Source: Marinobacterium litorale DSM 23545
Lineage (GTDB): Bacteria > Pseudomonadota > Gammaproteobacteria > Pseudomonadales > Balneatricaceae
NCBI RefSeq assembly: GCF_000428985.1
Contig: NZ_AUAZ01000001.1
Span: forward strand, 124,001 to 188,000
Direction: 5' to 3'
DNA length: 64,000 bases
The notes under the pieces are model-generated. The model was not told the origin of the DNA. It did no database searches and saw only the letters and a program-made list of their open reading frames with translations. Each line of letters starts with the position of its first letter. The first letter of the stretch is position 1. Below, one piece after another: positions 18,603-28,859 of the stretch. The translations under genes and the position numbers were made by a program.

Positions 18603-20657
18603 ATGAACAAGCAGTTCCTTGCGAAAAGTATCGCAGCTGGTGTCGCCACTTTTATGGCTGGTGGCGCACTGGCGGCCTGCCCGACCCTGACCGGTCCCGA
18701 GCAGGGTGGCCAGTTTCCGCACGTGTTCGAAAAGGATGAATTCGAGGCGAAGCACTCATGTGAAATGAGCTTCAGTGAAAACCCGGTGATTGGTCAGCTG
18801 AACCAGCGGATCGCCGGCAACCCCGGACTTGCCCCGCTGGCAGAGCGTTTGCCGGCGGAGCCGCTGGTGGTGGTGCCCTACGCCGAAGTGGGGCGTTATG
18901 GCGGCGTTCTGGATGGTATCTCCAAGGCGACCGAGTCCGGCACATCGGACCTGCTCTCCATCCGTCATGTAAACCTGCTGCGCTTTAGCGATGACTTGAG
19001 CACCGTTGTCCCGAATGTGGCCAAGTCCTGGTCGTGGAACGATGACTACACCGAACTGACGCTGGAGCTGCGTGAAGGTCATAAATGGTCCGACGGCAAG
19101 CCGTTCACCGCTGAAGATATCGTGTTCTGGTACGAGAACCTGGTCCTCGATACCCATGTGATCAAGGAACCCAAAGCGCGCTTCCTGTCCGCGGGTAAGC
19201 CGATGAAGGTGGAAGCGCTGGATGCGGCCACCGTGCGTTTCAGCCTCAATGTGCCCAAGCCGGGTCTGACCGCCATGTTTGCATCTGATTTCGCGCAGCC
19301 GTTTCAACCCAAACACCTGATTGGCCAGTTCCATCCGGCGCTGAACCCGGAAGCGGACAAACTGGCTCAGTCGCTGGGCTTTGAAAACGGTTATGAGGTG
19401 GTCAAGTTCTACTACGGCCAGTCTGACTGGAAAGATGTGCCGACCCCGATACTCAAGGATGCGGAGAAAGCTCAGAAGCTGGTCGATGCCGGCTTTACAG
19501 CGACAGCACCGACGCTTGAGTCTCATATCGTTGTTGAGGATACCCTGGAAGGGCGTCGTCTGGTGGCTAACCCCTATTTCTTCCAGGTGGACACCGCCGG
19601 TAATCAACTTCCTTATATCAACGAAATCAACGAAGTGTATATCGGGGATGAGGATATCCAGAGCGCCAAGATGATCGCCGGGGAGATCGACTATAAAACT
19701 CAGGCGGTTAACCTGACTTCAGCGCCGGTTCTGCTGGAGAACAGCGAGCAGGGCGGCTATGACGTGGCGCTGCGTCCGACCATCGGCATGACCACCTTCG
19801 CCTTTAACCTGACCGACAAGGACAGTGAGCGCCGGGCGGTATTCAATGACGTTAACTTCCGCCGGGCCATGTCGGTAGCGATCGATCGAGCTCAGATCAA
19901 CGAGGTCGCCTATTTCGGACTGGGTAAGCCAGCTCAGTACACCGCCTTCGATGCCGATACCGCACCATTCATCACCGAAGCGGTGAAGACTGCCTGGACC
20001 GAGCATGATGTGGCCAAGGCCGCTCAGTTGCTGGACCAGGCCGGTGTTGTCGATAAGGACGGCGACGGTATGCGTGACCTGCCATCCGGTAAGAAGCTGG
20101 AGCTTAATATCCAGTACTCGACTCAGGGCGTCGCCACAAAAGTGGTGGAAATTGTCGCCAACAACTGGACCCAGGTCGGTGTGAAAACCAGCCTTAAAGA
20201 GGTGACCAGTGATGAGTACCGCAACGCCCAATCGGCCAACGACCTCAGTGTCATGGTCTGGAACATGGGCAGCCCGCAGTTCACCCTGGCAACCGACCCG
20301 GCCTGGCTGCTGCCGCCCTATGGCACCTTCTTCGATCTGCGTACCGGGATGGAGTGGGCTCAATACCTGAGCACCGAGGGTAAAGAGGGTACTCAGCCGC
20401 CGCAGACCGTGTATGACATGAAAGCGCTGGCCGAGCAGTTTGGAACACTCGAACTGGGCAGCGATGAATCTCAGAAGGTCGGCCTGGAGATCGCCAAGCG
20501 CACCGTTGACGATCTGTTCATTATCGGCACGGTTAAGGCGGTCAGCCCCATCTACCGCAACAACAAACTGAACAATTTCAACGTTCAGAAAACCGCCTCC
20601 TACGACTACTACTGGAGCTACCCCTACCAGCCCAAGCAGTGGTTCTTGAGCGAGTAA
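18603..20657 (+). CDS. ABC importer substrate-binding protein, family 5 (oligopeptide/YejA-like)
   Basis: A 684-residue extracytoplasmic binding protein. The N-terminus has a lysine, a hydrophobic segment and GGALAAC. This could be cut by signal peptidase I after ALA, or by lipoprotein signal peptidase at LAAC, so a lipid anchor is possible. The family-5 body includes LTLELREGHKWSDGKPFTAEDIVFWYENL and VNFRRAMSVAIDRAQINEVAYFG, the signature of peptide/nickel-type binding proteins. At 684 residues it is long, nearer to YejA-type proteins than to DppA (about 535). AGGAAG precedes the ATG. A strong stem-loop follows the stop. Confidence 0.92.
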   Translation: MNKQFLAKSIAAGVATFMAGGALAACPTLTGPEQGGQFPHVFEKDEFEAKHSCEMSFSENPVIGQLNQRIAGNPGLAPLAERLPAEPLVVVPYAEVGRYGGVLDGISKATESGTSDLLSIRHVNLLRFSDDLSTVVPNVAKSWSWNDDYTELTLELREGHKWSDGKPFTAEDIVFWYENLVLDTHVIKEPKARFLSAGKPMKVEALDAATVRFSLNVPKPGLTAMFASDFAQPFQPKHLIGQFHPALNPEADKLAQSLGFENGYEVVKFYYGQSDWKDVPTPILKDAEKAQKLVDAGFTATAPTLESHIVVEDTLEGRRLVANPYFFQVDTAGNQLPYINEINEVYIGDEDIQSAKMIAGEIDYKTQAVNLTSAPVLLENSEQGGYDVALRPTIGMTTFAFNLTDKDSERRAVFNDVNFRRAMSVAIDRAQINEVAYFGLGKPAQYTAFDADTAPFITEAVKTAWTEHDVAKAAQLLDQAGVVDKDGDGMRDLPSGKKLELNIQYSTQGVATKVVEIVANNWTQVGVKTSLKEVTSDEYRNAQSANDLSVMVWNMGSPQFTLATDPAWLLPPYGTFFDLRTGMEWAQYLSTEGKEGTQPPQTVYDMKALAEQFGTLELGSDESQKVGLEIAKRTVDDLFIIGTVKAVSPIYRNNKLNNFNVQKTASYDYYWSYPYQPKQWFLSE

Positions 20658-20668
20658 GGGCATTCGAC

Positions 20669-20689
20669 CGGGCGCCTTCGTGGCGCCCG
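20669..20689 (+). other. Intercistronic stem-loop after the binding-protein gene
   Basis: An 8-bp perfect GC stem (CGGGCGCC / GGCGCCCG) with a TTCGT loop lies 12 bp after the stop. No T-run follows, so it is unlikely to be a full terminator. The usual role of such a structure between a binding-protein gene and permease genes is to protect the upstream mRNA from 3' decay, raising binding protein over permease. Confidence 0.65.
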
Positions 20690-20759
20690 CTTCTGCAAGC
20701 ATCATCTGCGGTGGTGTTTCCAGAAGCGCAGCGGTGTAAATCTTGAACGGATAGCAGAG

Positions 20760-21950
20760 ATGACAGCGTTTTTTGCCAACACCTGGTTGTTTTGGCTGTT
20801 ACTTTTGACCGGCGGCGGCCTGTGGCTTGCCGCACGCCAGAGTGACTATTTTCACTACGTATTCAACCGTTACCTGATGGCGTTGATCACACTGTTGTTG
20901 GTCAGTTTTGTCGTGTTCGGCTTGATGGAGGTGCTGCCCGGCGATTGTGCGGAAAAGTACATGGCGTACAAAAACACTCAGGGTGAGGTGATCAGCCAGG
21001 CCATGATCGATGCGGAGCGGGCACGCATGGGGCTGGACCAGCCGATGGTGCAACGTTGGCTGAACTGGGTCACTGACCTGACGTTGCGTGGCGATCTGGG
21101 TTTCAGCTGTGCCAAGCGTCAGTCGGTGAATCTGGCTCTGGGGGATCGCTTCTGGATGAGCCTGGGGTTCTGCCTGGCCGGACTGTTCCTGGCCTACCTG
21201 ATCGCTGTTCCCTTTGGCATTCTGTCCGCTTACGTGCTCAACAAACCCTGGGTTGATCGTAATCCCCAGAACTCGCCCGGACAGCGAATGCGCAACTCCG
21301 TGCTGCTGGGCATCAACAAACTGGTTGATCTGCAGTTGAGGATTATCAGCTACCTGGGGCTGGCACTGCCGAACTTCCTGTTGGCCCTCACCATTATCCT
21401 GCTCTATGTGTTTGCCGGAGAGCCGACGCCCACCGGGTTGTTCTCCGATCAGTGGCGCAATGTGCCCTGGTTTGTCGATGGTAGTTTCCAGCTTGGCAAG
21501 CTGACCGATTTTCTGGGTCATATCTGGTTGCCGATTTTTGTTATCGGCTGGGCCGCCACCGCGTTGCAGTTGCAGACCGTAAGGGCGCTGGTGGTGGATG
21601 AGTCCAACAAGCTGTACGTGGAAGCAGCACGCGCTCGTGGCATCGAGGGTTTCTCGCTCTGGGCCCGTTATCCGGTGCGCCACTCCATCAGTCCGCTGTT
21701 CAACTCGGTGGGGTTCGATTTTCAGCGGGTGTTCAACGACCTGCCCATCGTTGCGGTGGTGATCGGCTTGACCGATGCTGCGGCGCTGTTGATTGAGGCG
21801 CTGGCGATGACCAACGATCAGGAGCTGGCGGCCGGCATTTTGTTTTTGGTGGCAGTGGTGGTGATCGGCATGAATCTGGTGACCGATGTGGTGTTGGCCG
21901 CTGTGGATCCGCGGGTCCGCCGCAGTGTGATGTCGACGGGGGGGCAGTGA
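20760..21950 (+). CDS. ABC importer permease, DppB/YejB-like
   Basis: A 396-residue inner-membrane permease. An extra N-terminal hydrophobic segment (LFWLLLLTGGGLWLA) precedes the usual DppB start YLMALITLLLVSFVVFGLMEVLPGD. The characteristic QPMVQRWLNWVTDLTLRGDLGFS segment follows. The EAA coupling loop is EAARARGIEGFSLWARYPVRHSISPLFN. At 396 residues it is longer than DppB (about 340), through the extra N-terminal helix and a charged insert around 165-190. The gene lies 102 bp after the binding protein, beyond the stem-loop, and overlaps the next permease. Confidence 0.9.
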   Translation: MTAFFANTWLFWLLLLTGGGLWLAARQSDYFHYVFNRYLMALITLLLVSFVVFGLMEVLPGDCAEKYMAYKNTQGEVISQAMIDAERARMGLDQPMVQRWLNWVTDLTLRGDLGFSCAKRQSVNLALGDRFWMSLGFCLAGLFLAYLIAVPFGILSAYVLNKPWVDRNPQNSPGQRMRNSVLLGINKLVDLQLRIISYLGLALPNFLLALTIILLYVFAGEPTPTGLFSDQWRNVPWFVDGSFQLGKLTDFLGHIWLPIFVIGWAATALQLQTVRALVVDESNKLYVEAARARGIEGFSLWARYPVRHSISPLFNSVGFDFQRVFNDLPIVAVVIGLTDAAALLIEALAMTNDQELAAGILFLVAVVVIGMNLVTDVVLAAVDPRVRRSVMSTGGQ

Positions 21951-23188
21951 TGCTGACATGGATAGGCAAGTGGCGCCGCTCGGCCACAGGCCAAAATGAA
22001 GAGTCTTACTACACGGCGGGGCAGTTTGCCCTGATAAAGGCGCGTTTCGTTAAGAAAACCACCGGTGTTGTCGCAGGTATTGTTCTGCTGGCTCTGGTGC
22101 TTCTGGGGCTGTTCGCACCCTTCTTTTCCCCGGTGGATCCGACGATTCGAGGGGCAGACCCGGACTACCGGCGCGGTGCGCCACAAGCGGTTCATTTCTG
22201 TGACAGTAACGGTTGTTCGCTCAGGCCCTTCGTTTACACCTATGTGAAAGAACGTCCCAAGCTGGATCTGAGCGCCTTGGCCGGCGGTGATCTCAATGCG
22301 CTTGATAAGCTCACCTCCAGCGGTGCACTGAATGCCTCGACACAGAACAAGTTCATCGAGCAAACCGATCAGCGGCGCTACCTGCAGTTTTTTGTTCGCG
22401 ACTGGGAGTACAGCTTGCTGGAGATTGGCTGGCTGGGTGTCGATATCCGCTCAAGCTTACATCTATTCGGTGTGGAGCAGGGCAAGATTCACCTGATGGG
22501 CACCGATGAGGATGGCAAGGATGTCTTCAGCCGGACGCTGCACGCGATCTGGGTGACAATCAGTATCGCCGTGGTTGCGCTGGTGGTTAAGCTCTTTACC
22601 TCCCTGCTGGTGGGGGGCGTCAGTGGGTATTTCGGGGGGCGTGTTGATACGGTACTGATGAGTATCACGGAGGCGGTGAGGGTGATACCGCCGATACCGA
22701 TCTATCTTGCCTGTGCCGTTGCGCTGTCACAGATCGATCTGACCCCGGTTCAGCGTTACTTCGCCATTGCCGTGGTAATCGGGGCGCTGGATTTCGCCAC
22801 CCTGGGGCGGCGACTGCGCACCCATATCCTGGTGGAGCGTAATCAGGATTATGTGTTGGCGGCGCAGCTGTGTGGTTCCTCCACCGGGCGGATCATCTGG
22901 CGCCATCTGGTACCCAGCTTTTCCAGTTATATCATTGTGGATACGCTGATCAACTTTCCCTACGTCATCCTGGCCGAGACCAGCCTGAGTTTTCTGGGGC
23001 TGGGTCTGACCGAACCGGTCAATAGTCTGGGGGTGTTGCTGCAGAAGGCGCAGGACCCGGATATTCAGCAGAATATGGTCTGGCAGTACTTCCCGGTCGT
23101 GGTGTTTGTCGCACTGATCATGGCCTTCGTATTTGTTGGCGACGCCCTGCGCGATGCCGCAGACCCTTACTCGGAGCGCAACCGATGA
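21950..23188 (+). CDS. ABC importer permease, DppC/YejE-like, with large periplasmic insert
   Basis: A permease of about 412 residues. ATG 21950 overlaps the previous stop by one base (TGATG); a GTG at 21947 is the alternative start. The first membrane helix (GVVAGIVLLALVLLGLFAPFFSPVDP) is followed by about 120 residues of polar sequence before GTDEDGKDVFSR, where DppC proteins have a loop of about 25 residues. The insert, roughly residues 62-183, should sit in the periplasm and contains two Cys (FCDSNGC). The remaining helices and the EAA-like loop (AAQLCGSSTGRIIWRHLVP) are standard. Its stop overlaps the ATPase start by 4 bp. Confidence 0.9.
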   Translation: MLTWIGKWRRSATGQNEESYYTAGQFALIKARFVKKTTGVVAGIVLLALVLLGLFAPFFSPVDPTIRGADPDYRRGAPQAVHFCDSNGCSLRPFVYTYVKERPKLDLSALAGGDLNALDKLTSSGALNASTQNKFIEQTDQRRYLQFFVRDWEYSLLEIGWLGVDIRSSLHLFGVEQGKIHLMGTDEDGKDVFSRTLHAIWVTISIAVVALVVKLFTSLLVGGVSGYFGGRVDTVLMSITEAVRVIPPIPIYLACAVALSQIDLTPVQRYFAIAVVIGALDFATLGRRLRTHILVERNQDYVLAAQLCGSSTGRIIWRHLVPSFSSYIIVDTLINFPYVILAETSLSFLGLGLTEPVNSLGVLLQKAQDPDIQQNMVWQYFPVVVFVALIMAFVFVGDALRDAADPYSERNR

Positions 23189-24855
23189 AACTACAGAGTA
23201 AGCCTGCGATGCCATTACTGGAAATTAACGATCTGACGGTGGACTTTGAAACGCCGGAAGGCACTATTCGGGCGGTTGACCACCTCAATATGACCATCGA
23301 GCCGGGCGAGGTGATGGGGCTGGTCGGTGAGAGCGGCTCGGGTAAGTCGATCACCGCCAAGACCCTGATGCGCCTGAATCCCGGCAATGCGCGGATACAG
23401 GCGCAGAGCCGAATCCAGTTCCATCGTGACCCGAGTGTGGATGTGCTTAAGTTGCGTGGTCGCGATCTGCGAATCGTTCGCGGTGGTGAAGTCTCGATGA
23501 TCTTTCAGGAGCCGATGGCCAGCTTTGCCCCGGCCATCCGCATCGGTGACCAGATCGTTGAGACAATTCGCCTGCATCTGGGTCATGACCGGCAAACAGC
23601 GCGACGTATCGGCATCGAGCTGTTTGAGCGGGTGGGCATCCGTGAGCCGGAAAAACGGTTTGATCAGTATGTGTTTGAGCTTTCCGGTGGGATGCGTCAG
23701 CGGGCGATGATCGCCATGGCGCTGGCCACCAAGCCGAAGCTGCTGATTGCTGATGAGCCGACCACGGCACTGGATGTGACCATACAGGCGCAGGTGCTGG
23801 AACTGATGATGGAGCTGCGTGAGCAGCTGGGTATGGCGATACTGTTTATCACCCATGATCTGGGCGTGATCTCCAAGGTAGCGGACCGCCTTACGGTGAT
23901 GCAGCGGGGCAAAATGGTGGAACAGGGGCACGCGCAGGCGGTACTTCATGCGCCGATGCACGGCTACACCCGCAAGCTGCTTGATGCGCTACCGCACCTT
24001 AACGATCTGCCTCAGCCGCCCACGGAGCGCCCGGCCCCCCTGGTCTCGATAAACGCGCTCTCGATCAGCTATCCGCAGTCTGGAAGGCGCAAGGCGGAAG
24101 CTTTCCTGGCCGTTCCAGAGGTCTCGCTGGAGCTACCCCGAGGGCAGATTATCGGCCTGGTGGGCGAAAGTGGTTCGGGAAAAACGTCGCTGGGTAAAGC
24201 GTTGTTGGGTGCGGCCCCGATCAGCGGCGGTGAAGTGGTATACCATACCGACCCGCCGCTGCGTCTTACTGGAAAGGGTCGGATCGACCGGCGCCGTTTT
24301 GCCCGTGTGGCCCAGCTTGTCTTTCAGGACCCGTACAGCTCCCTGAATCCACGAATGACCGTGCGGGATATCATCGCTGAGCCCCTGGAGGCGATGAAAA
24401 TCTGCAAATCCCGCGAAGAGATAGACCGCAAAGTGATCGAAGCTGCGCAGCGCTGTCATCTCGAAACATCGCATCTACGCCGTTTCCCCCACGCCTTTTC
24501 GGGCGGACAACGTCAGCGCATCAGCATCGCACGGGCGCTGATTTGCGAACCTCAATTCCTGGTGGCCGACGAGGCCGTTGCTGCGCTGGATGTTTCGATC
24601 CAGTCGGAGATTCTGACGCTTTTGCGTGAACTGCGCGACGAATTGGGCCTGACAATCCTGTTTATTTCCCACGACCTGAGCGTCGTCGCCAACCTCTGCG
24701 ATCATATCTGTGTGATGCAGCATGGAAAGCTGGTGGAACAGGGTAGTGTGCGCCAGATTTTCCTGGAACCGAGGGAAATCTACACCCAATCCCTGATCGC
24801 TTCGATACCGGTGATTGAGGCACCCCGACGTCAAGATCTGTTGGTGACGTTGTGA
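23185..24855 (+). CDS. ABC importer ATPase with two fused nucleotide-binding domains (YejF/DppDF-like)
   Basis: A 556-residue protein made of two ATPase halves. The first half has Walker [12 protein letters not shown] at 45-55, signature LSGGMRQR and Walker [13 protein letters not shown]. The second half, from about residue 285, has Walker [12 protein letters not shown], signature FSGGQRQR and Walker [13 protein letters not shown], where the usual DEPT/DEPV Pro is Ala; the catalytic Glu remains. Both H-loops are present (FITHDLG, FISHDLS). Fusion in one chain is the YejF arrangement rather than separate DppD and DppF. Confidence 0.94.
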   Translation: MKLQSKPAMPLLEINDLTVDFETPEGTIRAVDHLNMTIEPGEVMGLVGESGSGKSITAKTLMRLNPGNARIQAQSRIQFHRDPSVDVLKLRGRDLRIVRGGEVSMIFQEPMASFAPAIRIGDQIVETIRLHLGHDRQTARRIGIELFERVGIREPEKRFDQYVFELSGGMRQRAMIAMALATKPKLLIADEPTTALDVTIQAQVLELMMELREQLGMAILFITHDLGVISKVADRLTVMQRGKMVEQGHAQAVLHAPMHGYTRKLLDALPHLNDLPQPPTERPAPLVSINALSISYPQSGRRKAEAFLAVPEVSLELPRGQIIGLVGESGSGKTSLGKALLGAAPISGGEVVYHTDPPLRLTGKGRIDRRRFARVAQLVFQDPYSSLNPRMTVRDIIAEPLEAMKICKSREEIDRKVIEAAQRCHLETSHLRRFPHAFSGGQRQRISIARALICEPQFLVADEAVAALDVSIQSEILTLLRELRDELGLTILFISHDLSVVANLCDHICVMQHGKLVEQGSVRQIFLEPREIYTQSLIASIPVIEAPRRQDLLVTL

Positions 24856-25754
24856 GTGACGGTTCAGATCATTGGATTCCCGGGCTATCGATGACGGAGA
24901 TACGCGCATTTAATGCGACGGTTCAGGAAGGCAATTTTTCGCGGGCAGCGCTTTATCTCGGTGTCAGCCAGCCAGCGGTTACGGCTCAGATTCGTAAGTT
25001 GGAAGCGCGCTTCGATATCCCGCTACTGGAGCGCTTTAACCAAACCATCAAGCTCACCCATCTGGGCCAGCAGCTTTATCGAATTACGCGGCAGTACAGG
25101 GATCTCGAGTCTTCGATTCAGTCATTGATTGCACCGCCATGGGATGCGCGCCCGCTGGAGGTGAGGTTGGCAACCGCGTCACCTTTGGTATTCATGCCGT
25201 TAATCACGGCCTTTAGCCAGGCTTACCCGGACTCCACGCTGAAAATTACCTCGGGCACCACCGATGAGTGTCGTGATCTGGTACTCGCGAGCGAAGTGGA
25301 TTTGGGACTGTTTCCGTTACCGGATTCGGAGCCCGGCTTGTCGCGGTTGGCGTTCCATTCCCATCAACTGGTCGCGGTTATTCATCCTGACAACCGGTTG
25401 GCCGCCGAGTCGAGTGTGAGTGTCCATCAGTTGGCCAATGAAGCGCTGATTTTTTCACGGAACGAGTCGTTCACGCAGAAACGGGTTAATGAGGTATTTG
25501 CCCGGGCTGGGCTTTTTCCTACCTCCAACATTCTGATGAATGTCAGGGCGGATATTTGTGAAGCAGTGGCCCACGGGCTGGGTGTCGGTTTTGCTCTCAG
25601 CCACGATATCCGATCTGATGATGCGCGTTACAGAGCCGTGCCGGTAAAAGAGGCGGCATTCGAGGTTCACGAACATCTGGTCTGGTTGAAATCACGCACG
25701 CATCTGCCTGAAGTTCAGCACTTTGTCGGGCTGGCTATAGAATCAAGGCGTTAG
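24852..25754 (+). CDS. LysR-family transcriptional regulator
   Basis: A 300-residue LysR protein starting at GTG 24852, overlapping the ATPase stop by 4 bp (GTGA). The winged helix-turn-helix is at about 15-75 (MTEIRAFNATVQEGNFSRAA, VSQPAVTAQIRKLEARF). The effector domain follows from about 100 to 295. LysR genes are usually divergent from their targets; here it is the last gene of the presumed target operon, so it may control its own transcript. Its effector is probably the imported compound or a breakdown product, which is inference. Confidence 0.92.
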   Translation: MSDGSDHWIPGLSMTEIRAFNATVQEGNFSRAALYLGVSQPAVTAQIRKLEARFDIPLLERFNQTIKLTHLGQQLYRITRQYRDLESSIQSLIAPPWDARPLEVRLATASPLVFMPLITAFSQAYPDSTLKITSGTTDECRDLVLASEVDLGLFPLPDSEPGLSRLAFHSHQLVAVIHPDNRLAAESSVSVHQLANEALIFSRNESFTQKRVNEVFARAGLFPTSNILMNVRADICEAVAHGLGVGFALSHDIRSDDARYRAVPVKEAAFEVHEHLVWLKSRTHLPEVQHFVGLAIESRR

Positions 25755-25886
25755 CGGTATGTGCGACATTTGCGACAATAATTTACTGTCCTTTCCCGGG
25801 AGTGTGTGATAAATCTCCCTCCTGATTTCCAATGGCGAGTTGAGACCTTGGCGCGTCCTCCCCTCGCTTTGTAAGCAGGTATTGGA

Positions 25887-28859
25887 TTGGACCAGATCAC
25901 AAACCCCGGTAAGCGTCGGTTAACCAACGTCGCATCTTTTTTGCTGTCCCTTCTGCTGGGCCTGTGTATCCTGTTTTTGCTTGTTACCAACTGGCGTCTA
26001 AACCAGCTGCGAGAGGTTCAGTTGCAGCTGGAAAATGCCGATAATCTGTCGGTGCTGACAGAGCATCTGGCTTTGCGTCGGGGGCTGAGGGCGATTCAGG
26101 GGGAGGGTGATCCCAAGGTTGGCCAGGAACTGGTGTTCATCGATCAACTGCTTGATGAAAGGACGCTTCAGGCAGGCCGAGTCTACCGTGAAAATGCGGC
26201 AGTCCAATCGGTGCTGCGGCAGGTTCGAGATTTGACACAAAGCACCCGCCAGACCGGTGTTTCTGATCCCATTCGCGATTTCCAGCTGCATACCGAATTA
26301 ATCGGTACGATTCTCGATCTGCTGAGTGAGCCGCTGATTCCGGCGGCATCCATGCTGACCGCTCGGGACGAGCAGGCACTTCGCTACATCATTCATCAAA
26401 GTAAACAATACCATGAGTTACTGGGGCAGATGCGAGGGGCGATCTCTGCCTACATGGTCAATCTTGCCCCCGATTGGGCCGCGGTAGCGCGCTCGAAAAT
26501 CGAGCAGGTTGAGGAGCTAAGCCCCACTCATCATCGTAACCTTTACCGGTTGGCGGAGGATCTTCCTACCGTGACCGATCAGCTACATCGCATGGAAGAT
26601 GTGGCCCTGCGAAGCGAAATCGAGCTGATCAATGCGCTAAAACGGGCTTTACGCCAGGAGTCGGACCTCGATAGTACGGAACTTTTCTACCTGGCGACCC
26701 GATTCATGGATTTAAACGGGTTTGTCGATAACGTGTTTAAGCAAGAGTTCGAGCGCCAGCTGGATGCGATGAGTGCGCGATACTATCGCGATGTGCTCTT
26801 ATTAATCGCGGCTCTGGCCGCACTGATTACTGGCAAAATCGTCCTGTACACCCGAAAGCTCAACCGGGAGAAGCAAAGCACGGCGCAGCTGAACAGCACC
26901 CTGTCGATGTTCAAGCGGGCCATGGATGAGCACGCGATCATCAGTATCACGGACGCCAAAGGGGTGATCACCTATATCAATCAAAAGTTTCGTGAAGTCA
27001 GTGGGTTTGATGAATCGGAGTTGATTGGTAAAACCCATCGAGTGATTAACTCCGGCTTCCATCCCCCTGGCTTTTTTGCCGAGCTTTGGCAATCGGCCCT
27101 TGCCGGTAAGGTATGGACTAACGAGGTCTGTAATCGACGTAAGGATGGCAGCCTATATTGGGTGTCTGCCACGGTTTTTCCGCAGATGGGGGAGGACGGT
27201 AAGCTGGAATCCATCATTTCTGTGCGCACGGAGATCACCGAGCAGAAAGCGATTGAGCGACAACTTCAGGAGGAGAAGGCCAAGGCCGATCAGGCCAACC
27301 GTGCCAAGAGCCAGTTCCTGGCCAATATGAGTCATGAAATACGCACGCCGATGAACGCGGTCATCGGCTTTACTCATCTGGCCCTTAGAGACGAGTCTAC
27401 TCCACATACCCGGAGTTACCTGAGCAAGATAGAGCGCGCTGCGAAAGGCCTGTTGGCGATTATCAACGACATTCTGGATCTGTCCAAAATCGAGTCGGGT
27501 AAGCTGGGGATCGAACAGACGTCGGTAAACCTGCGCGATCTGGTCGATGATGCGGTGCACAGCGTATCAATCAGAGGCGACAGACAGGAAACGGTCCCCA
27601 TCCTGACCGACTGGGATGAGCGGATTCCCGAACGGGTCCGAGGCGATCCTGTTCGGGTTGGTCAAGTGCTGCTCAATCTCTTGTCCAATGCCGTCAAGTT
27701 TACCGAGCGTGGGGAGGTGCGTGTTTCCGTGCGGATGGGGGCCGAGCAGGGCGACGGGTGTATCCAGGTTTTCTTCTACGTCATCGATACCGGCATCGGC
27801 ATTTCGCAGGAGCAGAAAGCAAAGCTGTTTAAACCCTTCTCCCAGGCCGATGATTCGACCACCCGGCTATATGGGGGAACCGGGCTGGGGCTCTCAATCA
27901 GTAAACAGCTCGTTGAGCTGATGGGGGGAGAGATTCAGGTTCAGTCGGCACCCGGCCAGGGTAGCTGTTTCTATTTCTCGTTGCCTTTTGAGACCGCCGG
28001 CGTTGATGCCGTTGAAGCGGAGGGAGCCCCGCAATCGACTGCTGCTGTGACGAAAAGCGCTCTGCTCGCACCGCCGCCACAGCCGGTCGAACTGACGGGT
28101 CGGCGAATCCTGGTGGTGGAAGATAATCAGATAAACCAGGAGGTGATTGCAGGGCTCTTGGCTCCCTACCAGGCGTCATTGACTCTGGCAGGTGATGGTG
28201 CTCAAGCGCTGGAGCAGCTGCGTGCCGGGTCGTTCGATCTGGTGCTAAGTGATATTCAGATGCCGGTGATGGATGGGCGCGAGTTTGCTCGCCGAGCTAT
28301 TGAGGAGCTGGGTGACGCCTGTCCTCCTATTATCGCGATGACCGCACATGTCTCTGCTGAGGAGGTCAGTCTGTGTCTTGAAGCTGGGATGACGGACCAT
28401 CTGGCGAAACCTATAGAGCCGAAACGCCTGGACGCGGTACTTGGCCAATGGTTGCCGGGTATGAGCGGGTCGACTGTTGACTCTGAAGCTCCGGTCTCGG
28501 ATACCAGTACCACTATTGATGACGAAACCATTGATGTTAAGCGCGGACTGATGATGGTTGGAGGAGACAAGGCGTTACTGGCTGCTGCGCTCTCCGTATA
28601 TGCGGATACCTATCGGCACTTCGATTTTGAGACCGAGCGCTGTGAGTCGGATGATGACCAGCGTGCGGTGCACTCGTTGAAAAGTGTCGGGGGGACGCTG
28701 GGGATGCAAGCCCTGGCTGTGGAAGCTGTTGAGCTTGAAAAGCAGCTCAAGGCCGGCAGCTTGCCAACGTCTGAGGAAGCCGATGATTTTGTCGCTTTAG
28801 TCAGACGTTGGGCGCGTGAGGCAGAACGCGTGCAGCGTGAACTGCTGGCTCAAGAGTGA
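25887..28859 (+). CDS. Membrane-bound hybrid sensor histidine kinase (PAS-HisKA-HATPase-REC-Hpt)
   Basis: A 990-residue kinase read from TTG 25887, chosen because it lies just before membrane helix 1 (about 17-36) and no upstream start fits. A periplasmic sensor of about 260 residues lies between it and helix 2 (about 302-321). A PAS domain spans about 340-455. The kinase has His483 in NMSHEIRTP, then DTGIGI and GGTGLGLS. The receiver has Asp789 in VLSDIQMPVMDG. A complete Hpt has His929 in VHSLKSVGGTLGM. This makes an internal four-step phosphorelay. No response regulator is adjacent, and the target is unknown. The 3' end overlaps the convergent glycosyltransferase by 10 bp. Confidence 0.9.
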   Translation: MDQITNPGKRRLTNVASFLLSLLLGLCILFLLVTNWRLNQLREVQLQLENADNLSVLTEHLALRRGLRAIQGEGDPKVGQELVFIDQLLDERTLQAGRVYRENAAVQSVLRQVRDLTQSTRQTGVSDPIRDFQLHTELIGTILDLLSEPLIPAASMLTARDEQALRYIIHQSKQYHELLGQMRGAISAYMVNLAPDWAAVARSKIEQVEELSPTHHRNLYRLAEDLPTVTDQLHRMEDVALRSEIELINALKRALRQESDLDSTELFYLATRFMDLNGFVDNVFKQEFERQLDAMSARYYRDVLLLIAALAALITGKIVLYTRKLNREKQSTAQLNSTLSMFKRAMDEHAIISITDAKGVITYINQKFREVSGFDESELIGKTHRVINSGFHPPGFFAELWQSALAGKVWTNEVCNRRKDGSLYWVSATVFPQMGEDGKLESIISVRTEITEQKAIERQLQEEKAKADQANRAKSQFLANMSHEIRTPMNAVIGFTHLALRDESTPHTRSYLSKIERAAKGLLAIINDILDLSKIESGKLGIEQTSVNLRDLVDDAVHSVSIRGDRQETVPILTDWDERIPERVRGDPVRVGQVLLNLLSNAVKFTERGEVRVSVRMGAEQGDGCIQVFFYVIDTGIGISQEQKAKLFKPFSQADDSTTRLYGGTGLGLSISKQLVELMGGEIQVQSAPGQGSCFYFSLPFETAGVDAVEAEGAPQSTAAVTKSALLAPPPQPVELTGRRILVVEDNQINQEVIAGLLAPYQASLTLAGDGAQALEQLRAGSFDLVLSDIQMPVMDGREFARRAIEELGDACPPIIAMTAHVSAEEVSLCLEAGMTDHLAKPIEPKRLDAVLGQWLPGMSGSTVDSEAPVSDTSTTIDDETIDVKRGLMMVGGDKALLAAALSVYADTYRHFDFETERCESDDDQRAVHSLKSVGGTLGMQALAVEAVELEKQLKAGSLPTSEEADDFVALVRRWAREAERVQRELLAQE

